14,537 bases of DNA from JAKFWI01 sp050246435. Its GTDB lineage: Bacteria; Pseudomonadota; Alphaproteobacteria; Caulobacterales; Aquidulcibacteraceae. This document shows positions 1-7,738 of the stretch, in pieces. Within the stretch, counting starts at the first letter, position 1. Each line of letters starts with the position of its first letter. The stretch covers positions 1 to 14,537 of the forward strand of contig JBFWWB010000067.1 in assembly GCA_050246435.1 (NCBI GenBank). The letters are read 5' to 3'. The notes beneath the pieces were generated by a model. It saw only the letters and a list, made by a program, of their open reading frames with translations. It was not told the origin of the DNA and ran no database searches. The translations under genes and the position numbers were made by a program.

Positions 1-2
1 CC

Positions 3-50
3 CGCACTTACGTGCAGCGCGTGAAGGAGAACGTGCAGGTGTATCGCTAA
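3..50 (+). CDS. C-terminal end of an unrecognised protein (5' end outside window)
   Basis: Reading from base 3, the frame gives 15 residues ending in VQRVKENVQVYR and then TAA at 48-50. Almost all codons end in G or C, as in the genes around it, so this looks like real coding sequence cut by the window edge. The family cannot be recognised from 15 residues. The same frame continues with coding-like composition after the TAA (next entry), so the gene may originally have been longer. Confidence 0.4.
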   Translation, partial: RTYVQRVKENVQVYR

Positions 51-185
51 CGCCTGGCCCAGGCGCCGGTGCCCATCCGCCTGGTGCAGGATCTGCGCAC
101 CGGGCGCGGAAGATTCGCGCTGCCGCCGCCGTCGCCCACGCCGATCGAAACGACGCAGGCCGACGCGCCGCCGCCGACGCCTTAG
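51..185 (+). other. Coding-like continuation past the TAA, ending at a TAG that overlaps the next gene's stop
   Basis: In the same frame as the preceding tail there are 44 sense codons and a TAG at 183-185. My hand count of G+C by codon position is 34/44 first, 29/44 second and 39/44 third, the order typical of real genes in a high-GC genome. The peptide begins RLAQAPVPIRLVQDLRTGRG and ends in a proline/threonine-rich tail. Its TAG overlaps, on the opposite strand, the TAA (182-184) of the neighbouring enzyme gene, a common arrangement for convergent genes. Either the TAA at 48-50 is a nonsense mutation in a longer gene, or this is ordinary spacer. Open frames arise easily by chance at this G+C, so the call is tentative. 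Confidence 0.3.
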
Positions 186-1156
186 GCGGCCAGCGCGCGC
201 TGGAACATCGCCGTATCGACATTGCCGCCGCTGGCGATCAGCACGCTGGTGCTTCCCCGCAGATCGACGCGGCGGGCGAGTGCGGCGCCCAGCGCCGCCG
301 CGCCGCTGGGTTCCAGCACGATCTTGAGATGGCGAAATGCAAAGGCCATCGCCGCCAGCGCCTCGCCGTCCTCGATGGCGACGGCGTTCAAGCCGCGGGC
401 GCGCGCGATCTCGAATGGGATCGCGCCCGGCGCATCGGAGAGCAGCGCATCGCAGATCGAACGCACGCCCGGCGCGTTCTGCACGCGGCGGCCTTCCGCC
501 AGCGAGCGCGCGAAATCGTCATGCCCCGCCGGCTCGACCAAGGTGACGCGCGCGGCGGGCGCGCGGGCGGCCAGCGCCGTGGCGATCCCCGAGCCCAAGC
601 CGCCGCCGCTGCAGTTCACCAGCACGGAATCGATCGCCGCGCCTTCGCGCGCCATATCCTCGGCAATCTCCAGGCCGATCGTGCCTTGGCCGGCGATGAT
701 GAATGGATCGTCGAACGGGCGCACGATGGTGAGGCCGCCATCGTCGGCCAGGCGCTGGCCGATCGCCTCGCGATCCTCCGTGATCCGATCGTAAAGCACC
801 ACCGCGCCGCCCAGCGCCGCTGTCGTTTCGCGCTTCACCGCCGGCGCGTCCGCCGGCATGACAATCACCGCACGCACGCCGAAATCCCGCGCGGCCGCCG
901 CCACCGCGATCGCGTGGTTGCCGGAGGAGAATGCCAGCACGCCGCGCGCACGCACTTCCGGCGCAAGGCTGGCGATCTTGTTGTACGCGCCGCGTATCTT
1001 GAATGCCCCGAAGCGCTGCAGACACTCGGCCTTCACGAACACGCGCCCGCCCACGGCTTCGTCCAATGCATCTGCGCGCAAAAGGGGTGTGCGCCGGATC
1101 GCCGGCGCGATGCGGCGCGCGGCCTCTTCGACATCGTCGATCGTCGGCAATTCCAT
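182..1156 (-). CDS. PLP-dependent threonine ammonia-lyase / serine racemase-like enzyme
   Basis: A fold-type II pyridoxal-phosphate enzyme of the threonine dehydratase/serine racemase group. Such enzymes deaminate threonine or serine to a 2-oxo acid, or racemise or dehydrate related amino acids, in the cytosol. The motif FGAFKIRGAYNK (about residues 49-60) carries the expected Schiff-base lysine K53. SSGNH (77-81) is the cofactor ring-binding motif, SGGGLGSG the phosphate-binding loop, and SGGN lies near the C-terminus. At 324 residues it has only the catalytic domain and no C-terminal ACT regulatory domain, so it resembles catabolic (TdcB-like) or racemase types more than biosynthetic IlvA. 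I start at the ATG at 1156-1154 because GAGG lies 6 bases upstream; another ATG directly before it (1159-1157) is possible. The start overlaps the hrpB stop, so the two are probably translated together. Exact substrate cannot be read from the sequence. Confidence 0.85.
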   Translation of the reverse strand: MELPTIDDVEEAARRIAPAIRRTPLLRADALDEAVGGRVFVKAECLQRFGAFKIRGAYNKIASLAPEVRARGVLAFSSGNHAIAVAAAARDFGVRAVIVMPADAPAVKRETTAALGGAVVLYDRITEDREAIGQRLADDGGLTIVRPFDDPFIIAGQGTIGLEIAEDMAREGAAIDSVLVNCSGGGLGSGIATALAARAPAARVTLVEPAGHDDFARSLAEGRRVQNAPGVRSICDALLSDAPGAIPFEIARARGLNAVAIEDGEALAAMAFAFRHLKIVLEPSGAAALGAALARRVDLRGSTSVLIASGGNVDTAMFQRALAA

Positions 1157-3606
1157 CATGAGCCTCGCGGTTTGGCGCGATTGGTGGGCGCGGCGGCGAG
1201 CGGATCGTCCGGCCACGGATGTTTCGGATAGCGTCCACGCATCTCGGCGCGCACAGCGGCGTAAGAGCCCGCCCAGAAACGCGGCAGATCGGCGGTTTTC
1301 TGGATCGGGCGCTGCGCCGGGGAAAGCAGGGTCACCGCCAGCGGCGTATCGCCCGCCTGGATCGTGGGATGCCGCGCGACGCCGAACATCTCCTGCAGGC
1401 GCACCGCGATCGCCGGACCGCCTTCCGCGGCGTAATCGATCCGCACCTGTGCGCCCAAAGGCGTGGCGAAAACGGCGGGCGCTGCTTCATCCAGCCGGCG
1501 CGTTTGGGTGTAACTCAACATCGCGCGCAAGGCGCGCAACAAGCGCCCGTCGGCAAGGGCGCGCAGATCGCCTACGCCATCGAGATGGGGCTCGAGCCAG
1601 GCGAGATCGCGCTCCAGCGCGGCATCGGACAAATCGGGCCAAGCAGCCTCGCTCTCGACCTCGCGCACGAAAGCGATGCGCGCGCGGAACGCCGCTTCCG
1701 CCTCGCCCCATGGCAGGGCGCGCACGCCCTCACGGCGCGCGAGATCGAGGATCGCGGCTGCAACCGCCGCAGGGGGCGGACGCGCCAACGGCGTTTCGCT
1801 CAGCACGATGGCCCCCAGCCGGCGCACGCGCACGGCGCGGATCGCGCCATCCGCGGCGAACGCCGCCGTCTCCGCGGCGTCGATGCGATCGGCGAACAGC
1901 GCCTCCACCTCGCGCGGCGCCAGCGGCGCCGCGAAGCGGATGACGGCCCGCGCCGCGCGGCCCGTGAGATCGGCCGCCAACAGAAATTCCTCGCGCGCGA
2001 GCGGGTCGCTCGCGTCGAGCCGCGCGCCGCGCCCGTTCGCCAGCACGAATTCGCCGCCGCCCTTCGTGCGCGCTTTCGCGACACGCTCGGGAAGCGCCGC
2101 GGCCAGCACGGCGCCGGCGGCGTCGACATCGATGGGTTCTTCCTCCCTCGCGCCGGCGCGCGCGGCCAGCCGATCCGCCAATCGTCGCGCGGCCTCCGCC
2201 CGTTGCCCGCGCTCACGGGCGAAATTCTCCAAGCGCACGCGCGCATCCACATCGCGCCCGCCCAGGCCCTCTTCGCTCAGCAGCAGCGCCAAACGCGCCG
2301 CGAGCCGCGCCCGCCCGCTCTCGCCAGCCTTCACCACCATGTGCGCCAGCGCCGGCGGCAACGCGAATTCCGCGAGCCCGCGCCCATGCGCGGTCAGCGC
2401 GCCCGCTTCGTCGCGCGCGCCGAGCCGCGTCAGCAGGGCGACCGCCTCGTTCCACGCCGCCGCAGGCGGCGGGTCGAGCCAGCGCAATCCACCCGGTTCG
2501 CGCACGCCCCAGGCGGCGAGATCGAGCGCAAAGCCTGAGAGATCGGCCTCGAGAATTTCCGGGGGATCGAATGGGATAAGCGCGCGGGTTTCGCCTTCAT
2601 CCCACAGTCGCCAGCATGCGCCGGGCGCCGTGCGGCCAGCCCGGCCGCGGCGCTGCTCCACCGCCGCTTGGCTAGCGCGGCGGGTGACGAGGCGCGTCAG
2701 CCCTGTATCGGGTTCATACTCGGCGCGCCGCGCGAGGCCTGCGTCGATCACCACGCGCACGCCCTCGATCGTCAGGCTGGTTTCCGCGATGGCGGTGGCG
2801 AGCACGATCTTGCGGCGGCCCGGCGGCGCCGGCGCGATCGCTTCATCCTGCGCGCGCGCATCCATCGCGCCGTAGAGCGGGCGTATATCGACAGAGGAAT
2901 CCTTCACCTGTTCGCGCAGCAAGCGCGCCGCGCGCTCGATCTCGCCCGCGCCCGGCAGAAAACACAGCACGCCGCCTTCCTCCGCCGCGAGGGCCGCGCG
3001 CGCGGCGTCAGCCGTCTGCGCGGCGGCGTCCTCGCCACGGCGACCCAGATACCGGGTGGCGATCGGGAACAGCCGCCCTTTCGTCTCCACCACCGGCGCA
3101 TCGCCCAGCAGGCGCGCAGCACCCGCCGCATCGAGCGTAGCCGACATCACCAGCAACCGCAGATCGCTGCGCAACGCGGCTTGCGAATCGAGCGCCAAGG
3201 CCAGCGCCAGATCGCCCTCGAGGCTACGCTCGTGGAATTCGTCGAACAGCACGCCGGCGACGCCCTCGAGCGCCGGATCGGCCAGGATCATGCGCGTGAA
3301 TACTCCCTCGGTGACCACCTCGACGCGGGTGGCCGCGCTCACGCGCGATTCCAGGCGCACGCGGAAGCCGATCGTGCGCCCCACCGGCTCGCCCAATTGG
3401 GCGGCCATTCGCGCCGCCGCCGCACGCGCAGCGATCCGGCGCGGGCTCAGCAGGATCAGCTTGCCCCCGCGCGCCCAGGGCTCATCCATCAGCGCCAGAG
3501 GGACGCGCGTCGTCTTGCCGGCGCCCGGGGGCGCGGCGAGAACGCATCCCGGCTGGGCGGCCAGCGCGCTTTTCAACGCCGGCAAAGCGTCTTCGATGGG
3601 CAGCAT
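1156..3606 (-). CDS. hrpB: ATP-dependent helicase HrpB (DEAH-box family)
   Basis: An 816-residue protein with the superfamily 2 helicase motifs in order: Walker A APPGAGKTT (residues 25-33, K31), DEFHER (122-127, DExH type), SAT (155-157), TAIAETSLTI (271-280) and QRRGRAGR (318-325). The long C-terminal region ending near PKHPWPDDP, and the total length, match HrpB rather than the larger HrpA. In E. coli HrpB is a putative RNA helicase with no firmly settled role; the same caution applies here. Start is the ATG at 3606-3604, just before the conserved IEDALPALKSAL segment; no clear ribosome binding site precedes it. Its stop overlaps the start of the PLP enzyme downstream. The gene upstream is divergent with only 69 bases between starts, so both promoters must be compact or inside coding sequence. 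Confidence 0.93.
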   Translation of the reverse strand: MLPIEDALPALKSALAAQPGCVLAAPPGAGKTTRVPLALMDEPWARGGKLILLSPRRIAARAAAARMAAQLGEPVGRTIGFRVRLESRVSAATRVEVVTEGVFTRMILADPALEGVAGVLFDEFHERSLEGDLALALALDSQAALRSDLRLLVMSATLDAAGAARLLGDAPVVETKGRLFPIATRYLGRRGEDAAAQTADAARAALAAEEGGVLCFLPGAGEIERAARLLREQVKDSSVDIRPLYGAMDARAQDEAIAPAPPGRRKIVLATAIAETSLTIEGVRVVIDAGLARRAEYEPDTGLTRLVTRRASQAAVEQRRGRAGRTAPGACWRLWDEGETRALIPFDPPEILEADLSGFALDLAAWGVREPGGLRWLDPPPAAAWNEAVALLTRLGARDEAGALTAHGRGLAEFALPPALAHMVVKAGESGRARLAARLALLLSEEGLGGRDVDARVRLENFARERGQRAEAARRLADRLAARAGAREEEPIDVDAAGAVLAAALPERVAKARTKGGGEFVLANGRGARLDASDPLAREEFLLAADLTGRAARAVIRFAAPLAPREVEALFADRIDAAETAAFAADGAIRAVRVRRLGAIVLSETPLARPPPAAVAAAILDLARREGVRALPWGEAEAAFRARIAFVREVESEAAWPDLSDAALERDLAWLEPHLDGVGDLRALADGRLLRALRAMLSYTQTRRLDEAAPAVFATPLGAQVRIDYAAEGGPAIAVRLQEMFGVARHPTIQAGDTPLAVTLLSPAQRPIQKTADLPRFWAGSYAAVRAEMRGRYPKHPWPDDPLAAAPTNRAKPRGS

Positions 3607-3675
3607 GACGGCGAGGGATTAGACGATTGCGCAGCGATGCGCCAAGCGTACGAACCCGCCAGCGATGGAAGCGCG

Positions 3676-4194
3676 ATGCGCCGGCTGCTGGCCGCCGCAG
3701 CCTTCGCGCTGTGCGCGGCGGCCTGCGCGACGCGGGCGCAGACTGCGCCGGCGCCGCCCACGTTCCGCGACGCCGCTGAAGCGCCGTTCTCCGATTTGGG
3801 ACTCGTGCGCCCGGAAGCGCCGGAAATGCTGGCCGGCATCGAAGACCCGTACACCCTGCAGGGCGCCGCGCGTTGCACCGAGATCGCCCGCGAGATCGAA
3901 ACGCTCGATGCGCTGCTCGGCTACGAGAATTACGGGCGCAAGAACAAGAAAGGCGTCGGCGAGATGGCGCATGGCGCGGCCGTGAGCGCTGCGGAGGACG
4001 CGACGACCGGGTTCATCCCGTTCCGTTCCTGGGTGCGCCGGCTGAGCGGCGCGACAAGGGCGGAGCGCGACGTGGCTTTGGCGATCGAGAAAGGCCGCGC
4101 GCGGCGCGCTTTCCTGCGCGGCTTGAGCGCCGGCCGGCGCTGCCAGCCCCCGCCCGCGCCGCCGGCGCCGCCCTTGGCGCGCGCGCCCTACTGA
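3676..4194 (+). CDS. Small exported protein, probable lipoprotein, conserved-looking but of unknown function
   Basis: 172 residues. The N-terminus MRRLLAAAAFALCAAAC is a signal sequence: two arginines, a hydrophobic stretch and a cysteine at 17 preceded by AAA, consistent with a weak lipobox. A signal peptidase I site nearby (ATRAQ) is the alternative. The mature part holds a central block around LQGAARCTEIAREIETLDAL, then GFIPFRSWVRRLSG (about 112-125), an Arg-rich helix and a proline-rich tail. This resembles uncharacterised small proteins I associate with Alphaproteobacteria, but I cannot name a family. The frame is open far upstream, but that part is antisense to hrpB. The ATG at 3676 is chosen because it begins the signal sequence; GGAAG four bases before it is a weak binding site. 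The 3' end overlaps the end of tgt by 7 bases, tail to tail. Confidence 0.72.
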   Translation: MRRLLAAAAFALCAAACATRAQTAPAPPTFRDAAEAPFSDLGLVRPEAPEMLAGIEDPYTLQGAARCTEIAREIETLDALLGYENYGRKNKKGVGEMAHGAAVSAAEDATTGFIPFRSWVRRLSGATRAERDVALAIEKGRARRAFLRGLSAGRRCQPPPAPPAPPLARAPY

Positions 4195-5306
4195 CGCGCC
4201 GTCCAGCGCGCGCGGAACGCCGCGGCGAACGCTTCCAGTTCTCCCGCCGCGATCGCCGCCCGCAAACGCGCCATCAGATTCTGGTAGTAAGCGATGTTGT
4301 GCCAGGAGAGCAGCACCGGGCCGAGTATCTCGCCGGCACGGAACAGATGCGAGATGTAGGCGCGCGAATAATCGCGGCTGGCCGGGCAATCGAGCGTCTC
4401 GTCGAGCGGACGGGGATCTTCCTGGAATTGCGCGTTCTTGAGATTGACGGGGCCCGCATCGCTCCATGCCTGACCGTGACGCCCGGAACGCGTGGGGATC
4501 ACGCAGTCGAACATGTCGACGCCGCGCAGCGCCGCTTCCACGATGTCGATCGGTTTGCCCACGCCCATCAGATAACGCGGCCGATCCGATGGCAGGTGCG
4601 GGATCGTGGCGTCCAACGTCGCCAGCATCTCGCTGTGTGTCTCGCCGACGGCGAGGCCGCCAATGGCGTAACCATCGAACCCTTCCGCGGCCAGCGTCTG
4701 CGCCGCGCGCGCGCGCAAGCCGGGATCGACGCCGCCTTGCACGATCGCGAAAAGATTTTGCGCCGCGCGCGCCCCGAAGCGCTCCTTGCAGCGCGCCGCC
4801 CAGCGCAGCGAACGCTCCATCGCCGCTTCCACCGCGTCCGCCTCACCCGGAAGCTCCACGCACTCGTCGAGCTGCATCACGATATCCGCGCCGAGCAGAT
4901 CGGCCTGGATTTCGATCGATCGCTCCGGCGACAACGCGTGCTTCGAACCGTCGACATGGCTCTGGAATGTCACGCCGGTTTCGTCGATGCGGCGCAAGCC
5001 GGCGAGCGACATCACCTGGAAGCCGCCGGAATCGGTGAGGATCGGGCGCTCCCAGCGCATGAAATGATGCAAGCCGCCCAGGCGCGCGATGCGTTCTGCC
5101 GAAGGGCGGATCATCAGATGATAGGTGTTGCCGAGCACGATATCGGCGCCGGTCTGCTTCACCTGATCGAAGGTGAGCGCCTTTGTCGTCGCCGCGGTGG
5201 CCAGCGGCATGAAGGCTGGGGTGCGGATTTCACCGCGCGCGGTGACGAGCGCGCCGGTGCGCGCCGCGCCGTCAACGGCCGCGATGCGGAAGGGAAACGC
5301 CGTCAC
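4188..5306 (-). CDS. tgt: tRNA-guanine transglycosylase (queuosine synthesis), with degraded zinc site
   Basis: Exchanges guanine 34 of GUN-anticodon tRNAs (Asp, Asn, His, Tyr) for preQ1. The 372-residue length is normal. The catalytic signatures are intact: ILTDSGGFQ (89-97, D92), QLDECV (145-150), YAIGGLAVGE (213-222) and MFDCVIPTRSGRHG (265-278), with the nucleophile aspartate at 267. The start is GTG at 5306-5304, giving a GTGA overlap with the queA stop and the expected N-terminus FPFRIAAVDGAARTG; the longer open frame upstream is antisense or shadow sequence within queA. Oddity: the normal zinc motif is CxCxxC followed by His. Here the segment LDETLDCPASRDYSRAY keeps only the middle cysteine (C307); the outer two are L305 and S310. 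H336 in SWHNIAYYQ is retained. The function call is firm from the rest of the protein; activity is less certain. Confidence 0.93.
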   Translation of the reverse strand: MTAFPFRIAAVDGAARTGALVTARGEIRTPAFMPLATAATTKALTFDQVKQTGADIVLGNTYHLMIRPSAERIARLGGLHHFMRWERPILTDSGGFQVMSLAGLRRIDETGVTFQSHVDGSKHALSPERSIEIQADLLGADIVMQLDECVELPGEADAVEAAMERSLRWAARCKERFGARAAQNLFAIVQGGVDPGLRARAAQTLAAEGFDGYAIGGLAVGETHSEMLATLDATIPHLPSDRPRYLMGVGKPIDIVEAALRGVDMFDCVIPTRSGRHGQAWSDAGPVNLKNAQFQEDPRPLDETLDCPASRDYSRAYISHLFRAGEILGPVLLSWHNIAYYQNLMARLRAAIAAGELEAFAAAFRARWTARQ

Positions 5307-6376
5307 GGCGCGCGCCACAGCAGATTGGCGTCGCCATAGGAATAGAAGCGATAGCCCGCGGCGATTGCGTGCGCGTAAGCCGCGCGCATGCGTTCCATGC
5401 CGGCGAACGCGCACACGAGCATGAACAACGTCGAGCGCGGCAAATGAAAGTTGGTGAGGAGGCCGTCGATGGCGCGGAAGCGATAACCGGGCGTGATGAA
5501 AATATCCGTCTCGCCGGCTTGCGCGCGCACATGGCCCCCAGCATCCGCAGCGGACTCCAGCGTCCGCAGGGCGGTGGTGCCGACCGCGATCACGCGCCGC
5601 CCCTCGCTGCGCGCCTGGTTGATCGCGGCAGCGGTTTCCTGCGAAACCTCGCGCCATTCCGCGTGCATCACATGCTCGGCCGTATCTTCCGCCTTCACCG
5701 GCAGGAACGTGCCCGCGCCGACATGGAGTGTGACGAACGCGTGGCCCACGCCCGCCTCCGCCAGCGCGGCCATCAGCGCGGGCGTGAAATGCAGGCCCGC
5801 GGTGGGTGCGGCGACCGAGGCTTCACGCGCGGCGAACAGGGTCTGGTAATCCGCGAAGTCGGCCGCGTCGCTCTCGCGCTTCGACAGGATGTAGGGCGGC
5901 AGCGGCGGACCGCCCGCCGCAGCGATCGCCTCGTCCAACGCCGGGCCCGCCAGATCGAAATCGAGCACGACCTCGCCGCCTTCGCGCTTCTCCGCCAGCG
6001 TAGCGTCGAGCGCGGCGAGCAGGCAGGCGCGATCCTCCGCGGCGGCGAAGGCGATGCGATCGCCCACGGCGAGGCGTTTGCCCGGGCGCATGAAGGCGCT
6101 CCAGCGCTGCGGCGAAAGCCGACGGTGCAGATTGGCCTCGACGCGCACCGACGATCCCTCCCGCAGGCGCGCGCCCAAAAGGCGCGCCGGGATCACCTTG
6201 GTGTCGTTGAACACCAGCAGATCGCCTGCGCGCAGCAGCACCGGCAGCGCGCGCACGATGCGGTCTTCGAGGCCGGCCGGTCCAATCGCCAGAAGGCGCG
6301 CGCTATCGCGCGGGCGCGCAGGGCGCAAAGCGATGCGCTCCTCCGGGAGGTCGAAATCGAAATCGTCCACACGCAT
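5303..6376 (-). CDS. queA: S-adenosylmethionine:tRNA ribosyltransferase-isomerase QueA
   Basis: Transfers and isomerises the ribosyl part of S-adenosylmethionine onto preQ1-tRNA to give epoxyqueuosine, the step after Tgt. The 357-residue length is typical. Family motifs appear in order: LLVFNDTKVIPARL (53-66), GGPPLPPYI (155-163), PTAGLHF (191-197), HVGAGTFLPVK (218-228), AVGTTALRTLE (264-274), TPGYRF (295-300), NFHLPRSTLFML (309-320) and YSYGDANLL (345-353). The ATG start gives the normal N-terminus MRVDDFDFDLPEERIA. The stop overlaps the GTG of tgt by four bases, so the two queuosine genes are probably translationally coupled. Upstream, 48 bases separate it from the cyclophilin gene and show no clear promoter or terminator. 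Confidence 0.96.
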   Translation of the reverse strand: MRVDDFDFDLPEERIALRPARPRDSARLLAIGPAGLEDRIVRALPVLLRAGDLLVFNDTKVIPARLLGARLREGSSVRVEANLHRRLSPQRWSAFMRPGKRLAVGDRIAFAAAEDRACLLAALDATLAEKREGGEVVLDFDLAGPALDEAIAAAGGPPLPPYILSKRESDAADFADYQTLFAAREASVAAPTAGLHFTPALMAALAEAGVGHAFVTLHVGAGTFLPVKAEDTAEHVMHAEWREVSQETAAAINQARSEGRRVIAVGTTALRTLESAADAGGHVRAQAGETDIFITPGYRFRAIDGLLTNFHLPRSTLFMLVCAFAGMERMRAAYAHAIAAGYRFYSYGDANLLWRAP

Positions 6377-6424
6377 GGGCGTGCGATAGCCGCTACGCGC
6401 CGCAACGCAAGCGGTTGCGCCGGT

Positions 6425-6883
6425 TCAGCCCGCGCGCATGCTTACGATCTTGCCGGGATTGCGCGGCGGCTCGCCCTTGGGCAGCGCATCGACATGCTCC
6501 ATGCCGGAAACCACCTCGCCCCAGACCGTATATTGGCCGTCAAGGAAACGGGCGTCGTCGAAGCAGATGAAGAATTGCGAGTTCGCCGAGTTCGGATCGT
6601 TGGTGCGCGCCATCGAGCATACGCCGCGCACATGCGGCTCACGCGAGAATTCCGCCTTGAGATTCGGCTTGCTGGAGCCGCCGCTGCCGCGCCCGCTGGG
6701 ATCGCCGCCTTGCGCCATGAAACCGTCGATCACGCGGTGGAACACCACCCCGTCATAGAAGCCTTCGTTGGCGAGTTCGGAAATGCGCTGAACATGGCCG
6801 GGGGCGAGATCGGGCCGCAGCCGGATCGTCACCGGGCCGGATTCCAGCGTCATGATCAGGGTATCAGAGGAAGCTTGCTCCAC
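6425..6883 (-). CDS. ppiB: Cytosolic peptidyl-prolyl cis-trans isomerase, cyclophilin type (PpiB-like)
   Basis: A 152-residue minimal cyclophilin without signal peptide, catalysing cis-trans isomerisation of prolyl peptide bonds in the cytosol. FHRVIDGFMAQGGD (48-61) carries the catalytic arginine R50 and the F55/Q58 pair, and NSANSQFFI (98-106) is the second family signature. The position of human CypA Trp121 is F113, as in many bacterial cyclophilins with low cyclosporin affinity. Start is GTG at 6883-6881: AAAGGA lies 8 bases upstream and the resulting N-terminus (SDTLIMTLESG) fits the family. The ATG at 6853 would cut into the first strand and lacks a binding site. This makes the gene begin 28 bases inside the end of the upstream cyclophilin gene. 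Confidence 0.93.
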   Translation of the reverse strand: MEQASSDTLIMTLESGPVTIRLRPDLAPGHVQRISELANEGFYDGVVFHRVIDGFMAQGGDPSGRGSGGSSKPNLKAEFSREPHVRGVCSMARTNDPNSANSQFFICFDDARFLDGQYTVWGEVVSGMEHVDALPKGEPPRNPGKIVSMRAG

Positions 6884-7734
6884 CAGGATTTTCCTTTGTT
6901 GTCGCTGTCCTTCGGCACCATAGCCGGCACCGCGATATCACAGACCGAGAAGTTCGCCCCGCGCTTTTTGGTGACGCGCTCGATCTCCTCGGCGAAGGTC
7001 TTGCTGTCGGTGCGCAGCACGAAAAGCGGGGCGCGCTCGGCCGGGGGCAGATCGCCCGCCACGCGCACCTGGCTCATCTTGTCGGGCAGCGGCGGGGGAT
7101 CGCCCAGGGCGAGGCTATCCACAGCGCTTTGCCCGTATACCACGCGTCCCCACACCGTGTAGCGCTTGTCGAGCGAGGGATAATCGGCCCGCGTCAGATA
7201 GAATTGGCTGTTGGCGCTGTTGGCCGCATCGCCGCGCGCCATGGCGGCCACGCCCTTGCAATGCAGCGCCCAGGCGCCGGCCTTCTTGTCCTTTGTGATG
7301 CTCATCATGTCGTCGGGCTGGCTCTCGATCGCCAGCGCCTTGTAATAGCCGAGCACGGCCCCGGCTTGGCGCGCAGCCGGCACGAAGGGCATGTCGGCGC
7401 CGCGCCGGAACAAGAATTCCTCCTGCAAGTCCGGGTATTTGGAAGCCCCCTGCCCGTTGCCGAGCGGATCGCCGCCCTGGGCCATGAAATTCGCGATCAC
7501 GCGGTGGAAGCTGAGACCGTCGTAGAATTTGTCGCGCGCGAGCTGCTTCACCCGCGCCACCGCGAGCGGCGCGATCTCGGGATACATCTCGACGATGACC
7601 CGCCCTTTGGTGGTGTCGATGTAGAGCGTCTGCTCAGGATCGAGCTGGCGCCATTTGGCGGGATCGGGCGCATCCGCCAGCGCCGTCGCCGCCGCGAGAA
7701 CCCACGCCCCCGCGACCATCAGGACTTTACGCAT
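6856..7734 (-). CDS. Exported (periplasmic) cyclophilin-type peptidyl-prolyl isomerase with an insert and C-terminal extension
   Basis: 292 residues. The N-terminus MRKVLMVAGAWVLAAATALA is a signal peptide with a likely cut before DAPDP, so the enzyme should fold proteins in the periplasm. The cyclophilin core is clear: FHRVIANFMAQGGDP (77-90) with R78, F83 and Q86, then NSANSQFYL (172-180). Compared with the minimal neighbour, about 45 residues are inserted around 110-160 (rich in Met, Lys and Asp, with one Cys), and about 70 residues follow the core, including NFSVCDIAVP. Start is the ATG 4 bases after the coaD stop, with AGG inside the end of coaD as a possible binding site. It is a tandem paralogue of the following gene; ppiA would be the E. 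coli-style symbol, but orthology is not shown. Confidence 0.9.
   Translation of the reverse strand: MRKVLMVAGAWVLAAATALADAPDPAKWRQLDPEQTLYIDTTKGRVIVEMYPEIAPLAVARVKQLARDKFYDGLSFHRVIANFMAQGGDPLGNGQGASKYPDLQEEFLFRRGADMPFVPAARQAGAVLGYYKALAIESQPDDMMSITKDKKAGAWALHCKGVAAMARGDAANSANSQFYLTRADYPSLDKRYTVWGRVVYGQSAVDSLALGDPPPLPDKMSQVRVAGDLPPAERAPLFVLRTDSKTFAEEIERVTKKRGANFSVCDIAVPAMVPKDSDNKGKSWWSKLPLIP
6892..6897 (-). promoter_or_regulatory. Ribosome binding site that decides the GTG start of the cytosolic cyclophilin
   Basis: AAAGGA on the minus strand, 8 bases before the GTG at 6883-6881. It lies inside the coding sequence of the upstream cyclophilin gene. Confidence 0.6.
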
Positions 7735-7738
7735 GTGC

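Noticed and set aside
1160..1216. Longer N-terminus for the PLP enzyme
   Set aside because: The extra 19-20 residues are Arg-rich shadow of the hrpB 3' end; the ATG pair at the hrpB stop has GAGG before it.
2668..3675. Long plus-strand open frame leading into the exported-protein gene
   Set aside because: It is antisense to hrpB, rich in Arg/His/Ala shadow composition, and the real product begins with the signal sequence at 3676.
3873..5339. 488-codon plus-strand open frame
   Set aside because: It covers the exported-protein gene in another frame and tgt antisense; no motif.
5369..7162. 597-codon plus-strand open frame
   Set aside because: It is antisense across queA and both cyclophilins, with typical shadow composition.
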